Part shown: one piece after another, positions 47,101 to 54,657 of the stretch | Layout of the letters: every line of letters begins with the position of its first letter | Position numbering within the stretch: position 1 is the first letter of the stretch | NCBI GenBank assembly: GCA_002013415.1 | Contig: MAEX01000014.1 | Coordinates: forward strand, 62,001 to 126,000 | Source of the DNA: Mycobacterium sp. D16Q14 | GTDB lineage: Bacteria > Actinomycetota > Actinomycetes > Mycobacteriales > Mycobacteriaceae | DNA length: 64,000 nt | Direction: 5' to 3' | Made by a program: the position numbers and the translations under genes | Notes under the pieces: model-generated | The model's database searches: none | The model's input: the letters and a program-made list of their open reading frames with translations, nothing else | Told to the model about the DNA's origin: nothing

Positions 47101-48245
47101 CGCGCCACCAGCAGATGCCCACGTCGTGCTTCCCGCATACCAAAGGCGTCCGCACGGCCCCGATAGGCATCGGCGATGGCGAGCACCCACGCCTGATCGC
47201 TCATGCCCGTTGGCGGACGCAGCCATTCATGGCTGATTCCCAAAACCGATTGACCAGAAATCCAATTCGCCACTTCCAGAGCATGATCGACATGATCTAC
47301 GGGAATCGGCACACTGGTTTCCACCGGTATCCCACGGCCCTGCGACAGCAGAGTGAGGCCGTCTTGTATATGCGCTAGCCACTCAAATACCAAGTCTGAC
47401 AGCCTTATTTGAGACTCTGTCGGCGGGAAAAGCCCCGGGTACATCTCGATGAAAGCATCATGGAGTTGCCGTAGCCGCCGCAATTCTCGCCGCGCCTGAA
47501 TACGTAGCATCACCGGCGGCCAGGCGAATCCCACCACCATAAGCGCCGCGCCGATACATCCGGGCAGGATCTGAAGCAATGGACCATAGGGGCCACCAAT
47601 CCCCATGCCTCCGCCAGTCAGCGGGCGCCAGATTCCCATGAAGGCGATTGCGATCAATTGCAGCACCGCGGCGGTCGCCAGCAGTCCCAGCCCCGCGCCG
47701 ACCGGCGTGCGGTCGGCGTGCCGGAATCCGACCCAGGCGAGCTGGACAAGCACCACTGCCAGGTAGCCACTGCTCACGACTTCGGCAACGGCCGCACCGC
47801 GATCTCCACCATCGAGAAGAGCGTTGGTGAGCGCGAACATGTCGTCAGAAGACACCAGCGCACGGCTCTGACTCACCGCTACCGCAACCACAGCCAGGAC
47901 CAGGCCAGTGACGGCGAAGGTGGCACGCAGCCCCCGTCGAATCCAAACCTGCGAGACATCACCACTGATCCCGATCACGAAAATCTGCAAACAGCCGGCC
48001 ATCCAGACGGGCGCCCAACCACCGATGCTCACCGCGTGCACGTAGGACGGCATCACCGACCACACCGGCTCGGTGAACATCAACATCCAAAACCACACCC
48101 ACACCCCAAAGACCGTGGCGGCGATGGCGGGGATCGACGTGGGGTAGCGGACCAACCGCCAGATCCGGAACAGCAGTACCGGTAGAAATCCGATCAGTAC
48201 CGCGATGCGCACAGCCTGCAGCGACTCCCAAACCGAGAGAGTCAT
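47097..48245 (-). CDS. Polytopic membrane protein with cytosolic C-terminal domain, copy 1 (MAB_1171c/DUF6545-like)
   Basis: The 382-residue protein has the same plan as its downstream neighbour: seven hydrophobic segments, then a basic stretch (MLRIQARRELRRLRQL) and a soluble domain with RLSDLVFEWLAHIQDGLTLLSQGRG. The two copies agree along their whole length, down to VFVIG/IFVIGI in the third segment and ADRTPVGxGLGLLA in the fifth. They therefore arose by tandem duplication. The ATG overlaps the peptidase stop by one base (TAATG). Its conserved cytosolic domain suggests signalling or partner binding. Confidence 0.75.
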   Translation of the reverse strand: MTLSVWESLQAVRIAVLIGFLPVLLFRIWRLVRYPTSIPAIAATVFGVWVWFWMLMFTEPVWSVMPSYVHAVSIGGWAPVWMAGCLQIFVIGISGDVSQVWIRRGLRATFAVTGLVLAVVAVAVSQSRALVSSDDMFALTNALLDGGDRGAAVAEVVSSGYLAVVLVQLAWVGFRHADRTPVGAGLGLLATAAVLQLIAIAFMGIWRPLTGGGMGIGGPYGPLLQILPGCIGAALMVVGFAWPPVMLRIQARRELRRLRQLHDAFIEMYPGLFPPTESQIRLSDLVFEWLAHIQDGLTLLSQGRGIPVETSVPIPVDHVDHALEVANWISGQSVLGISHEWLRPPTGMSDQAWVLAIADAYRGRADAFGMREARRGHLLVAR

Positions 48246-48772
48246 TACCCCAGCGCGTCGTCGACGTATGGGCTCCAGCTCGGGCGGTCACGCCGGCCGG
48301 CCCGCAAGCGGCGCACTAACAATGCCGCGAACCGCTCGGCAGCTAGTTCATCCTGCGGCCAACGGTCATCACTCTGGGTCAATTCATCGGCGCCGCAACT
48401 GCGTTGCAGCATGCGCGCAACAAGCTCAGGCGGCACCGCACGGACGTGCTCGGCGGCGAACTCGGCTACCGGCAGACCGCGATGGCCCAACACCATGTGG
48501 CCCAATTCATGTGCGATCGTGCGGTCGCGGCCCACGACTCCATGCCCCACCTGCACGAGGTCCCTGTCGGGGAACGAGACCCACTGGCCGAAAACTCCGG
48601 CTGCGAGCGGCGCATCCTCAATGTCCACCACCCGGCCGTTCGCGTGGGCCCAGCTATGCGCGACATCAACCACCGAGCCTTGCCGTCCGGTGGCCGTGGC
48701 CAGCACCTGATCCACCGCAGCAACGACCGAGCCATGACGGCTGGCACCGCGCCCCGCGAACCACATGAGCAT
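48245..48772 (-). CDS. ImmA/IrrE-type zinc metallopeptidase
   Basis: The protein has about 175 residues, with the motif IAHELGHMVLGHRG (HExxH, about residues 87-100). The region around PDRDLVQVGHGVVGRDRT before it is typical of ImmA/IrrE (DUF955) proteins. It ends in an Arg-rich helix. Phage-type ImmA cleaves the HTH repressor ImmR to derepress mobile elements, and IrrE cleaves DdrO. Here the likely target is the nearby EspR-like regulator. The start may be ATG 48772 or ATG 48766; the latter sits 7 bases after a TAGATT -10-like box and would be leaderless. Confidence 0.82.
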   Translation of the reverse strand: MLMWFAGRGASRHGSVVAAVDQVLATATGRQGSVVDVAHSWAHANGRVVDIEDAPLAAGVFGQWVSFPDRDLVQVGHGVVGRDRTIAHELGHMVLGHRGLPVAEFAAEHVRAVPPELVARMLQRSCGADELTQSDDRWPQDELAAERFAALLVRRLRAGRRDRPSWSPYVDDALG

Positions 48773-48938
48773 CAATCTAGCGGTCTGATGTTGTGCCCAC
48801 AGCAGACGTACCCGGCAGCGGAGTGATTTACGTCAAGTGCTCGAGAAGGGCGCCGCGCGCAAAAGCCAGCTCACCGAGTTCGAGCAGGTCGATATGGCGA
48901 TGGCCGGGGCGGTCACGAAAGCTATCGAATAATCCGCG

Positions 48939-48983
48939 TGGAGCTGCCCGGGGGAATCGAACCCCCGACCTATTCATTACCAG
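48939..48983 (-). tRNA. Partial tRNA-Thr(GGT): 3' half, prophage attachment-site remnant
   Basis: On the minus strand the sequence runs from the anticodon loop CTGGTAA (anticodon GGT) through the 3' anticodon stem TGAAT, variable loop AGGTC, and a perfect T arm (GGGGG, TTCGATT, CCCCC). It ends with the acceptor strand GGGCAGC plus T and CCA. The 5' anticodon stem should follow in the + direction but is TCTGA, which does not pair. The gene is therefore broken exactly at the anticodon loop, and no D arm is present. This is the expected leftover when a phage integrates into a tRNA gene. The intact copy should lie at the far prophage end. Confidence 0.88.
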
Positions 48984-49054
48984 TCTGACGAAGACGCCGT
49001 AATAGTCCCCCTATTCATGCCGCCAGCCCGTGAGCCAGAGCGGAAGGTCGCGTG

Positions 49055-49354
49055 ATGGCGACGACTGCAATGCAGGATGCGGCTGCGGAAATCGCGCTCG
49101 CCGCGCGTACCGCTATCCGCATCGCCGGTCTCGACGTAGAGGCGGCAATAGATGACGCGGCCCTGATGTACATCGAAGAGGCCCACCTAGCCCGCACCCG
49201 TGGCCGACACTGGGCGCGTGAGAGCACCACCGAGCAGATCGACGCTGCCCGCTTTCGGGGATCCGTCGCATCCGACACACGCGACAACACCCCGCGCCCT
49301 TCGACCGGACCGATGCGCGACTACGTGCGGAACCTAGTTGAGGCCTCGCTGTGA
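49055..49354 (+). CDS. Small prophage protein, unknown
   Basis: The 99-residue protein is largely helical: an Ala-rich first half (DAAAEIALAARTAIRIAGL) and a charged second half with LARTRGRHWARE. A GGAAGG ribosome-binding site lies 8 bases before ATG 49055 (GTG 49052 is directly adjacent). It is the first gene inside the attachment site. I do not recognise a family. Confidence 0.6.
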   Translation: MATTAMQDAAAEIALAARTAIRIAGLDVEAAIDDAALMYIEEAHLARTRGRHWARESTTEQIDAARFRGSVASDTRDNTPRPSTGPMRDYVRNLVEASL

Positions 49355-49605
49355 CCGACGCACAGCGGATGGATGTCGCGGCCCGCGTGCACGGCTGGAT
49401 CTCCAACGGTGGCGCTTCGACCGAGGGCGGGCCCTATCGGGAATTCGCGTATCGCCTACCCGGCACCCCGGCGTACGCGAACGTCGTCTACGCGTCAAAC
49501 GGCGTGATGCTCTGGGGTGAGGGCCAATCACTCACGCGTGAGCCTCGCCATTTCCGTGGCATCGGGAAGGCCGACAGATTGGTCTCATTCCTCGCAGACC
49601 GCTAA
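49351..49605 (+). CDS. Small prophage protein, unknown
   Basis: The 84-residue protein begins MTDAQRMDVAARVHGWISNGG and has an aromatic, beta-like centre (EFAYRLPGTPAYANVVYASNG). The GTG start overlaps the previous stop by 4 bases (GTGA), so both small genes are co-translated. Position between att and integrase would fit an excision or regulatory helper, but no HTH is visible. Confidence 0.6.
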   Translation: MTDAQRMDVAARVHGWISNGGASTEGGPYREFAYRLPGTPAYANVVYASNGVMLWGEGQSLTREPRHFRGIGKADRLVSFLADR

Positions 49606-49747
49606 GTCTGGTAACGGTCAACTCACTTAATTGCCATGCGTCACAAAACCGCACGCCAAACCAAACCCCCTGGTAGCCGCACGAAACGACGGTGAGACGC
49701 CCGTGCCAATAGTTACTGAAAGGGCCCCAAAAGGTGATCGAAAAAGC

Positions 49748-49774
49748 TTGTGATCGAGCCCCTCTGTCCATAGT
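49748..49774 (+). promoter_or_regulatory. Possible integrase promoter
   Basis: TTGTGA (49748-49753), a 15-base spacer and CATAGT (49769-49774), with a GGGAGG ribosome-binding site before ATG 49812. The short spacer weakens the call. Confidence 0.3.
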
Positions 49775-49811
49775 TTCGGCCCCATCAATTAAACAGGGAG
49801 GCCAGGGGGCC

Positions 49812-50702
49812 ATGCACGTATCTCAGCACCATTCGACTCTCGTAACGCTATGGCAGACATGGCAATACGCGCAGTCACTATCACATCGAACCGTCACCGA
49901 GCGCACATGGACTGTGATGCGAATGTCCCAATGGTGCGGCGTAGCACCGGAACTCGCCACACTGGAGCACATCGTGAGATGGCTCGCCGATGGATCCGAC
50001 GGCGACGAAGGGTGGTCGGCACGTACACGTTGGACCTATCACAGCGCGTTACGCGCATGGTTCCTATGGCTGCAAAAGCAAGGCCATCGCGCCGACAACC
50101 CCATGGTGAACATCCCCTCACCACGGCGCCCCAAAAGCGAGCCGCGACCGGTCACCGACGAAGAGCTCGGTCGAATCCTTCGCGTCCGAATGTGGCTCCG
50201 CACAAGGGCTATGGTTCTGCTAGCCACCCTCCAGGGCTTCCGAGTGCACGAAATCGCCAAGGTCAAGGGCGAGCACTTCGACCTGATCGCGCTCACGGTC
50301 GAGGTGACCGGAAAGGGCGGGGTGACGAAGGTGATGCCGCTGCATCCACTGGTGGTCGAAATCGCCTACCAGATGCCGCGCAAGGGGCACTGGTTCCCCA
50401 GCTATAAAGGTGGCCACGTGCGCCGCGAATCAGTCAGCCACACCCTTGGCAAGGTGTTCGACCGCGCTGGCGTCGCGGGCGCTGGCCACCGTCTGCGCCA
50501 CTGGTACGGAACCGCCCTAATCGAGAACGATGTCGATGTCCGCACCGCGCAGGAACTGCTCCGGCACGCGAGCATCCAATCGACGCAGATCTACACCCAG
50601 GTCAAGAACGAACGCCGAGCCGAGGGCATCAACCGTTTACGGCTACCGACTGGGGGCCCAGCCATGCCGCCGCTGCTCTTCATCGAGGACGGCGCCGCGT
50701 AG
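49812..50702 (+). CDS. Tyrosine-family phage integrase
   Basis: The 296-residue site-specific recombinase has an N-terminal SAM-like core-binding domain (about residues 5-95) and a C-terminal catalytic domain. The catalytic set is visible: Arg in GFRVHEI (about 140), Lys near GKGGVTK, HRLRH (HxxR, about 220-224), a second His in LLRHAS, and the nucleophile Tyr in STQIYTQV (about 262). ATG 49812 follows GGGAGG and gives a normal N-terminus. It lies about 830 bases from the tRNA-Thr remnant, so that tRNA is its probable attB. Confidence 0.95.
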   Translation: MHVSQHHSTLVTLWQTWQYAQSLSHRTVTERTWTVMRMSQWCGVAPELATLEHIVRWLADGSDGDEGWSARTRWTYHSALRAWFLWLQKQGHRADNPMVNIPSPRRPKSEPRPVTDEELGRILRVRMWLRTRAMVLLATLQGFRVHEIAKVKGEHFDLIALTVEVTGKGGVTKVMPLHPLVVEIAYQMPRKGHWFPSYKGGHVRRESVSHTLGKVFDRAGVAGAGHRLRHWYGTALIENDVDVRTAQELLRHASIQSTQIYTQVKNERRAEGINRLRLPTGGPAMPPLLFIEDGAA

Positions 50703-50763
50703 CCACGACGGCGCACCCGCTCCTCCCGACGAGCTGTAGCCACCAGGGTTGTCACACGCGTTA

Positions 50764-50800
50764 CCACTTCCGACCAGCCGTGATCTTGTAATCTCTGCCC
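50764..50800 (+). promoter_or_regulatory. Leaderless promoter of the prophage lipoprotein gene
   Basis: A TGTAAT -10 box (50787-50792), preceded by ATCT, ends 8 bases before ATG 50801. No ribosome-binding site is present. The -35 region is weak. Transcription should begin at or next to the ATG. Confidence 0.5.
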
Positions 50801-51178
50801 ATGAATCTGGGGAGGCTAGCGGGGATCTGCGCCGCGACACTCACGGTCGTTTCGTGCGGCGAAGAAAGCACAGCCGTGAGCTTCGCGACGAAGGAACGGT
50901 ACGCAATCGCGACGTGCCAGTCCGCCATCAAGAGCGGCCTACGCGAGCCCGATAGTGCGAAGTTCGCGGACGACGAAGTGCTCGAAGGGGTGGTGAGCGG
51001 GTCCAGCCGCAACGCCGCGCTGATCTATGCGCCGGATCGCGGCGATACCTATTTCTCCGTGAAGGGCAAGGTCAACGCCAAGAACGGGTTCGGCGGGTAC
51101 ACCGGCATGCGCCCGTACACCTGCGAGGCCGTGGTGGGAAGAGACGGCACCGCCAACAGCAGGGCCCGCACGGCGTAG
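50801..51178 (+). CDS. Prophage lipoprotein, possible superinfection-exclusion or cargo protein
   Basis: The 125-residue protein has a short signal peptide with a lipobox-like TVVSC (about residues 15-19), so it is probably lipid-anchored outside the membrane. The mature domain has two further cysteines (TCQSAI and YTCEAV) that may form a disulfide. The region CQSAIKSGLREPDSAKFAD resembles small exported domains of unknown function. It lies between the integrase and the toxin cassette, where lysogenically expressed genes are expected. The surface location suggests exclusion of other phages, but that is inference. Confidence 0.65.
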   Translation: MNLGRLAGICAATLTVVSCGEESTAVSFATKERYAIATCQSAIKSGLREPDSAKFADDEVLEGVVSGSSRNAALIYAPDRGDTYFSVKGKVNAKNGFGGYTGMRPYTCEAVVGRDGTANSRARTA

Positions 51179-51267
51179 TAACTGCAGGGTCTGCCACTGC
51201 AATACGTGACCCAGATGGCGGGTGTAGGGTCGGCTCGTTGGGTTAACTGTGTGGTGAGGGGGGTGTC

Positions 51268-51570
51268 ATGTCCGCGCCGTTGAACGTCGATCCTGCGCAG
51301 CTCCATGCCGTATCCGGCCTGGCTGCCGAGGTGGCAAGAGATTTGCAGCGCGAGCAGGAACAGCTCGCCCATCGCTGGGAAGACCTCGCGGGAACCTGGG
51401 ACGGGGTTGCATCGAAGGCGTACCAGCCCGAATGGGAGCAGTGGCGCGAAGGCGCACAGAAGGTCATCGCGGCGCTTGATTCCACCTCGGTACTGCTCGC
51501 GCAGCACGCGTATCAATTCCCGCAGGCTGAACAGTCCTCGGCGTCGAACATCTCGTCGAGCCTGGGGTAG
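51268..51570 (+). CDS. WXG100-like protein 1 of polymorphic-toxin cassette
   Basis: The 100-residue helical hairpin protein has the WxG turn in LAGTWDGVASKAY (about residues 45-47) between two amphipathic helices, a size and plan typical of ESX substrates. A GAGGGGGG ribosome-binding site precedes the ATG. It opens an operon with a second WXG100-like protein and a nuclease toxin. Prophage cassettes of this kind in M. abscessus are thought to use a host ESX system (ESX-4 is the candidate) for toxin export. Confidence 0.85.
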   Translation: MSAPLNVDPAQLHAVSGLAAEVARDLQREQEQLAHRWEDLAGTWDGVASKAYQPEWEQWREGAQKVIAALDSTSVLLAQHAYQFPQAEQSSASNISSSLG

Positions 51571-51574
51571 GGCG

Positions 51575-51877
51575 ATGCAATCCGACGATGCGATCCCATA
51601 CCGGGTTGACCTTGAGGCGCTGGAGACGTTCGCCGACCAGCTCGCCGCATTCGACCGCGCCGCCGAGCGCCGAACGTCCGAGGTGGATCGGCGCATCGCT
51701 GACCTTCACGAGGAATGGTCCGGCGCCGACGCCGCCGCGCAGGCGGCGAACCATCAGCAGTGGATGGAGGGCCTCGCCCAGATGCGCAAGGCGCTGGAGG
51801 GCCTAGAGGACGCGGCCCGTAAGGCGCACCACAACTACCAAGGCGTGGGCGAGCACAACCGGCGGATGTGGCCATGA
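51575..51877 (+). CDS. WXG100-like protein 2 of polymorphic-toxin cassette
   Basis: The 100-residue protein has the WxG turn in LHEEWSGADAAAQAA (about residues 48-50) between long helices. The C-terminal NYQGVGEHNRRMW is close to the YxxxD/E export signal but has one extra residue. ATG 51575 lies 4 bases after the previous stop, and its own stop overlaps the toxin start. The two WXG proteins probably form a heterodimer that pairs with the toxin N-terminus. Confidence 0.85.
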   Translation: MQSDDAIPYRVDLEALETFADQLAAFDRAAERRTSEVDRRIADLHEEWSGADAAAQAANHQQWMEGLAQMRKALEGLEDAARKAHHNYQGVGEHNRRMWP

Positions 51878-53280
51878 CGCAGGAATTCGATCCAGAGGCC
51901 GTCAAGCGCGCCGGGGAGCAGTACAAACAGCTGGGCGAATGGGCGGCACACCGCGCCAAGGGTCTCGCCGGAACACTCTCCGAATGTGCCGGATCAGCAG
52001 GGACCGACAACGCGGCCAAGGATTTCTGTGCGAAGTTCGACCCGGCTGCCAAGGCAGCAGTCCAGACCGGCGTGGGCGCTGCGAACGGCTGCTACCAGGT
52101 TGCCGACCTGCTCTACGCAACCGCCGTGAATCATCAGATCGCCGATACCGCCTCGGCGGTGAACGGCAACACCATTCCGGCGTTCGCGCCCGGATCCAAG
52201 GTGACCGAACAGGCGCCGAGCGTCCCCTCGCTGCTGGGCGGTTCCGGCCCGCCGAGCTGGTGGGAGTCCATGAAGGACTACCTACAGGGCGCCATGTGGC
52301 CGAACGGCGATGTGGAGAAGCTGCGACGGCTCTCCTCCGCGTTCCACGGCGCCAGCGAGCAGGGTCTACGCAACGACCTGAATCGCATGGAGTACCCGGC
52401 GAACGGAACCAGTCCGGTGATCGAGGTGAGCCACCAACGCTCCCCTGAGATTCCGCAAGCCGTCGCGGCGATGACCGAGGCGCGCGACGCGTGCAAGAGC
52501 CTGGTCGACGACTGGGCAGCGACCGGGAAATGCTGCGCGGACTTCGCGCAGCGGATCGAAGATGTCCGCAACGCCATCGGCAAGGAGATGGCGATCCTGC
52601 TGGGCACCGTCGCCGCTACCGAGGCTGTCGCGGCGGTGCTGATTCCGCTCACCGTTGGTGGCAGCGAAGTCGTGTCGAAGATGATCGACACCGAACGCCT
52701 TGCCGCGACCGGCGCGCGAATCGTGGCGTTGATCAATGAGTTTCGGGCCGCCGCTGAGCTGTCCGCTATGCCCTCGGTTGCTGCGAGCGCCAGCATGACG
52801 CGCACTCTTGGCACGCTCGGGCCGCTGTTATCCGCGCAGGCGTCGCTATTCGCGGCCGAAGGCGCTGGGCTGGTGACCCAGGCGGGCATGGACCTACTCA
52901 CTCGTCCCTATATCCGGGTGGGTGTGCGTCGCGACGTGGAGGCCGCAGCGGCGAAGACGGGGGATGGCAAGTACTACATCAGCGCGACCGATGACAGCGT
53001 GTTGATCCCGGTGAGTAAGAGCTACGACACCGATGTGCTCGGGCTGCCGAAATCGGCAGATGGCAAGTACTATCTGGGCGCTGGCGGAATCAAGTACCCG
53101 GTCGAACCCGGATACCATCTCGGGCATACGTTCAACAATGAGTGGTGGCGCATGCGAGATCAGGCGATTCGCGAGGGATGGACCCGGCAAGAACTGATCG
53201 AATACGCGCAGAACCCACGCCTGTATCGGATTGAAGATGCGCCTAGTAACTGGTCACACAAGGGCGAGGCACCGAGATGA
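51874..53280 (+). CDS. Polymorphic toxin with C-terminal GH-E (HNH/EndoVII) nuclease domain
   Basis: The 468-residue protein has a helical N-terminal region (about 1-95) resembling WXG/LXG-type delivery domains and a long helical middle with two hydrophobic stretches (about 235-265 and 295-330). The C-terminal toxin domain matches the GH-E nuclease pattern: GYHLGHTFNNEWW (about 412-424), RDQAIREGWTRQELIEYAQNP, then YRIEDAPSNWSHKGE (about 450-464), with the conserved G-H, E, N, S-H and E. The repeated GKYY motif lies just before it. It is probably a secreted DNase used against rival cells or lysogen-free kin. ATG 51874 and the stop each overlap their neighbours by 4 bases. Confidence 0.85.
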   Translation: MTQEFDPEAVKRAGEQYKQLGEWAAHRAKGLAGTLSECAGSAGTDNAAKDFCAKFDPAAKAAVQTGVGAANGCYQVADLLYATAVNHQIADTASAVNGNTIPAFAPGSKVTEQAPSVPSLLGGSGPPSWWESMKDYLQGAMWPNGDVEKLRRLSSAFHGASEQGLRNDLNRMEYPANGTSPVIEVSHQRSPEIPQAVAAMTEARDACKSLVDDWAATGKCCADFAQRIEDVRNAIGKEMAILLGTVAATEAVAAVLIPLTVGGSEVVSKMIDTERLAATGARIVALINEFRAAAELSAMPSVAASASMTRTLGTLGPLLSAQASLFAAEGAGLVTQAGMDLLTRPYIRVGVRRDVEAAAAKTGDGKYYISATDDSVLIPVSKSYDTDVLGLPKSADGKYYLGAGGIKYPVEPGYHLGHTFNNEWWRMRDQAIREGWTRQELIEYAQNPRLYRIEDAPSNWSHKGEAPR

Positions 53281-53780
53281 CGAAAGGGAATCCGTTGGCT
53301 ACCAACGTAAACGAGCGAGATCAGGCGGGCCGGACCCCTCTGCACTACGCGGTGATTGACGTGCCACATGATCGTGAATACCTCGCCGCGCGCCGTGATC
53401 CAACGCGCAAAGACGAAGTGCGGCAATGGGAAATCAACTACCGGCTGAACAACTCGCGCAATCTCATCGACTCCGGAGCCGACGTAAACGCCGTGGACGA
53501 TGAGGGAATGGCGCCACTGCACGCGGCAGCGGCGGCCGACAGTGCCGAGGTAGTGCGGCTGCTGCTCGACGCTGGCGCGCAGGTTGACCCGCAGAACACC
53601 AGGGGCGAAACGCCGCTTCGATGTGCGGTGCAAGCCGCGTGGAGTGTGCCCGAGAGCTTGCAACTACTGCTCGACGCCGGGGCTAACCCGTCCATTCCGT
53701 CGCAGAACGGCAGGAGCGCGCTAGATTTCGTGCGCGACTACGGCAAACCTGAACAGAAGGCCATCTTCGGCGTGGACTGA
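53277..53780 (+). CDS. Ankyrin-repeat protein, putative immunity protein
   Basis: The 167-residue protein has about three ankyrin repeats: NERDQAGRTPLHYAVI (about residues 11-26), GADVNAVDDEGMAPLHAAAAAD with VVRLLLDAGA (about 67-100) and NTRGETPLRCAVQAA with LQLLLDAGANPS (about 103-140). It overlaps the toxin stop by 4 bases (ATGA), the usual place and coupling for a cognate immunity gene. Ankyrin proteins occur as immunity proteins for several nuclease toxins. Binding to the GH-E domain is inferred. Confidence 0.8.
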   Translation: MTKGNPLATNVNERDQAGRTPLHYAVIDVPHDREYLAARRDPTRKDEVRQWEINYRLNNSRNLIDSGADVNAVDDEGMAPLHAAAAADSAEVVRLLLDAGAQVDPQNTRGETPLRCAVQAAWSVPESLQLLLDAGANPSIPSQNGRSALDFVRDYGKPEQKAIFGVD

Positions 53781-53788
53781 AACGACGA

Positions 53789-53821
53789 AACCGCCCCCAC
53801 CCGGTGAGGGTGAGGGCGGTT
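53789..53821. terminator. Bidirectional terminator between toxin and lysis operons
   Basis: A GC-rich hairpin has arms 53789-53802 and 53808-53821, pairing 13 of 14 bases around a 5-base loop. AA before and TT after the arms make it symmetric. It separates the plus-strand cassette from the minus-strand lysis genes that end at 53842. Confidence 0.75.
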
Positions 53822-53841
53822 CGGTTCGGACAGCGGGTGTA

Positions 53842-54216
53842 TCAGCTCGGCAAACGCTCGATCAGCTCACGGATATGTTCGTCGGCCTGGCCTCGCTCCT
53901 TGCGCTCGGTTCGCATTTCCTCGCGCAGGCCACCGATATCGAGAGCCTGTTGATTCTGTTGTGCCTCAATCCTGCTGATGCCCTTGAGTATCTCGTCGAG
54001 ATCGACTCGCATGTTGGTGTCGTGATCGTTTTCGGTCTGTTCTCGAATCGCCCCTGTGTCGTCGGCGATTGCGCCGAGTGCCTTGCCGACCTTCTTGCGA
54101 TGAGCGAACGTTGCAGTCCCCCAAGCTGCTGCGACCGATGCCGCAATCGGGGAAATCAGCACCATCGCCAACGCGGCGAATTCCTTGGGAGAATCGATAT
54201 CAGTGACGTTGACCAT
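53842..54216 (-). CDS. Small phage membrane protein with coiled coil (holin-like or DUF2746-type)
   Basis: The 124-residue protein has one N-terminal hydrophobic segment (about residues 13-36) followed by a charged coiled coil (HRKKVGKALGAIADD, then LDEILKGISRIEAQQ and LREEMRTERKER). ATG 54216 is chosen because GAGGGAG precedes it; upstream in-frame sequence lies inside the holin gene. A one-helix protein with a charged tail behind the holin is common in mycobacteriophages and may be a second holin or antiholin. Confidence 0.65.
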   Translation of the reverse strand: MVNVTDIDSPKEFAALAMVLISPIAASVAAAWGTATFAHRKKVGKALGAIADDTGAIREQTENDHDTNMRVDLDEILKGISRIEAQQNQQALDIGGLREEMRTERKERGQADEHIRELIERLPS

Positions 54217-54230
54217 CTCCCTCAGCAGGC

Positions 54231-54548
54231 TCACCGGCCGCCGCCAGCCACCAGTTTGAACAGACTGGACGGCACAACCGCCTTGGTCGCGGACGCGGTG
54301 CCGGGGTTGCCGCGCTTGATCGACCACAGCGAGAACAGGATCGATACGAAAAGCGTCCCGGCGCCGCAGTCGAGTCCACGCTCCCAGTCGATCTCCGAGA
54401 GCGCCACCGTGCCTTGGCCCGTCGCGACAGCACCGGCCGCACCGAGCAGGTTCGCGCCGACAATGAATCCGCCCGCGAATGTCTTCGCGGCGCGCTCCCC
54501 CGCGTCGACCGCGAACTCCTTGGCCCATGGCGGGATGTTTATCTGCAT
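54231..54548 (-). CDS. Holin
   Basis: The 105-residue protein has two hydrophobic segments (about residues 22-43 and 60-80) and the phrase DAGERAAKTFAGGFIVG, typical of r1t-type mycobacteriophage holins. It would open the membrane for lysin A. It lies directly downstream of lysin B in the leftward lysis operon. Confidence 0.8.
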   Translation of the reverse strand: MQINIPPWAKEFAVDAGERAAKTFAGGFIVGANLLGAAGAVATGQGTVALSEIDWERGLDCGAGTLFVSILFSLWSIKRGNPGTASATKAVVPSSLFKLVAGGGR

Positions 54549-54657
54549 GACTGGTCCTCTCGGATGTGGGGTTGTGGATAACCGATTCGGTGAATTCGGT
54601 GGTCTGGCTTACGGTGAGCGGAGTCCCTGCGCGCTCTCCTCGCGCGGGGCCCAATGG

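Noticed and set aside
48939..48983. Complete functional tRNA-Thr
   Set aside because: The 5' half (acceptor, D arm, 5' anticodon stem) is missing; the adjoining bases do not pair.
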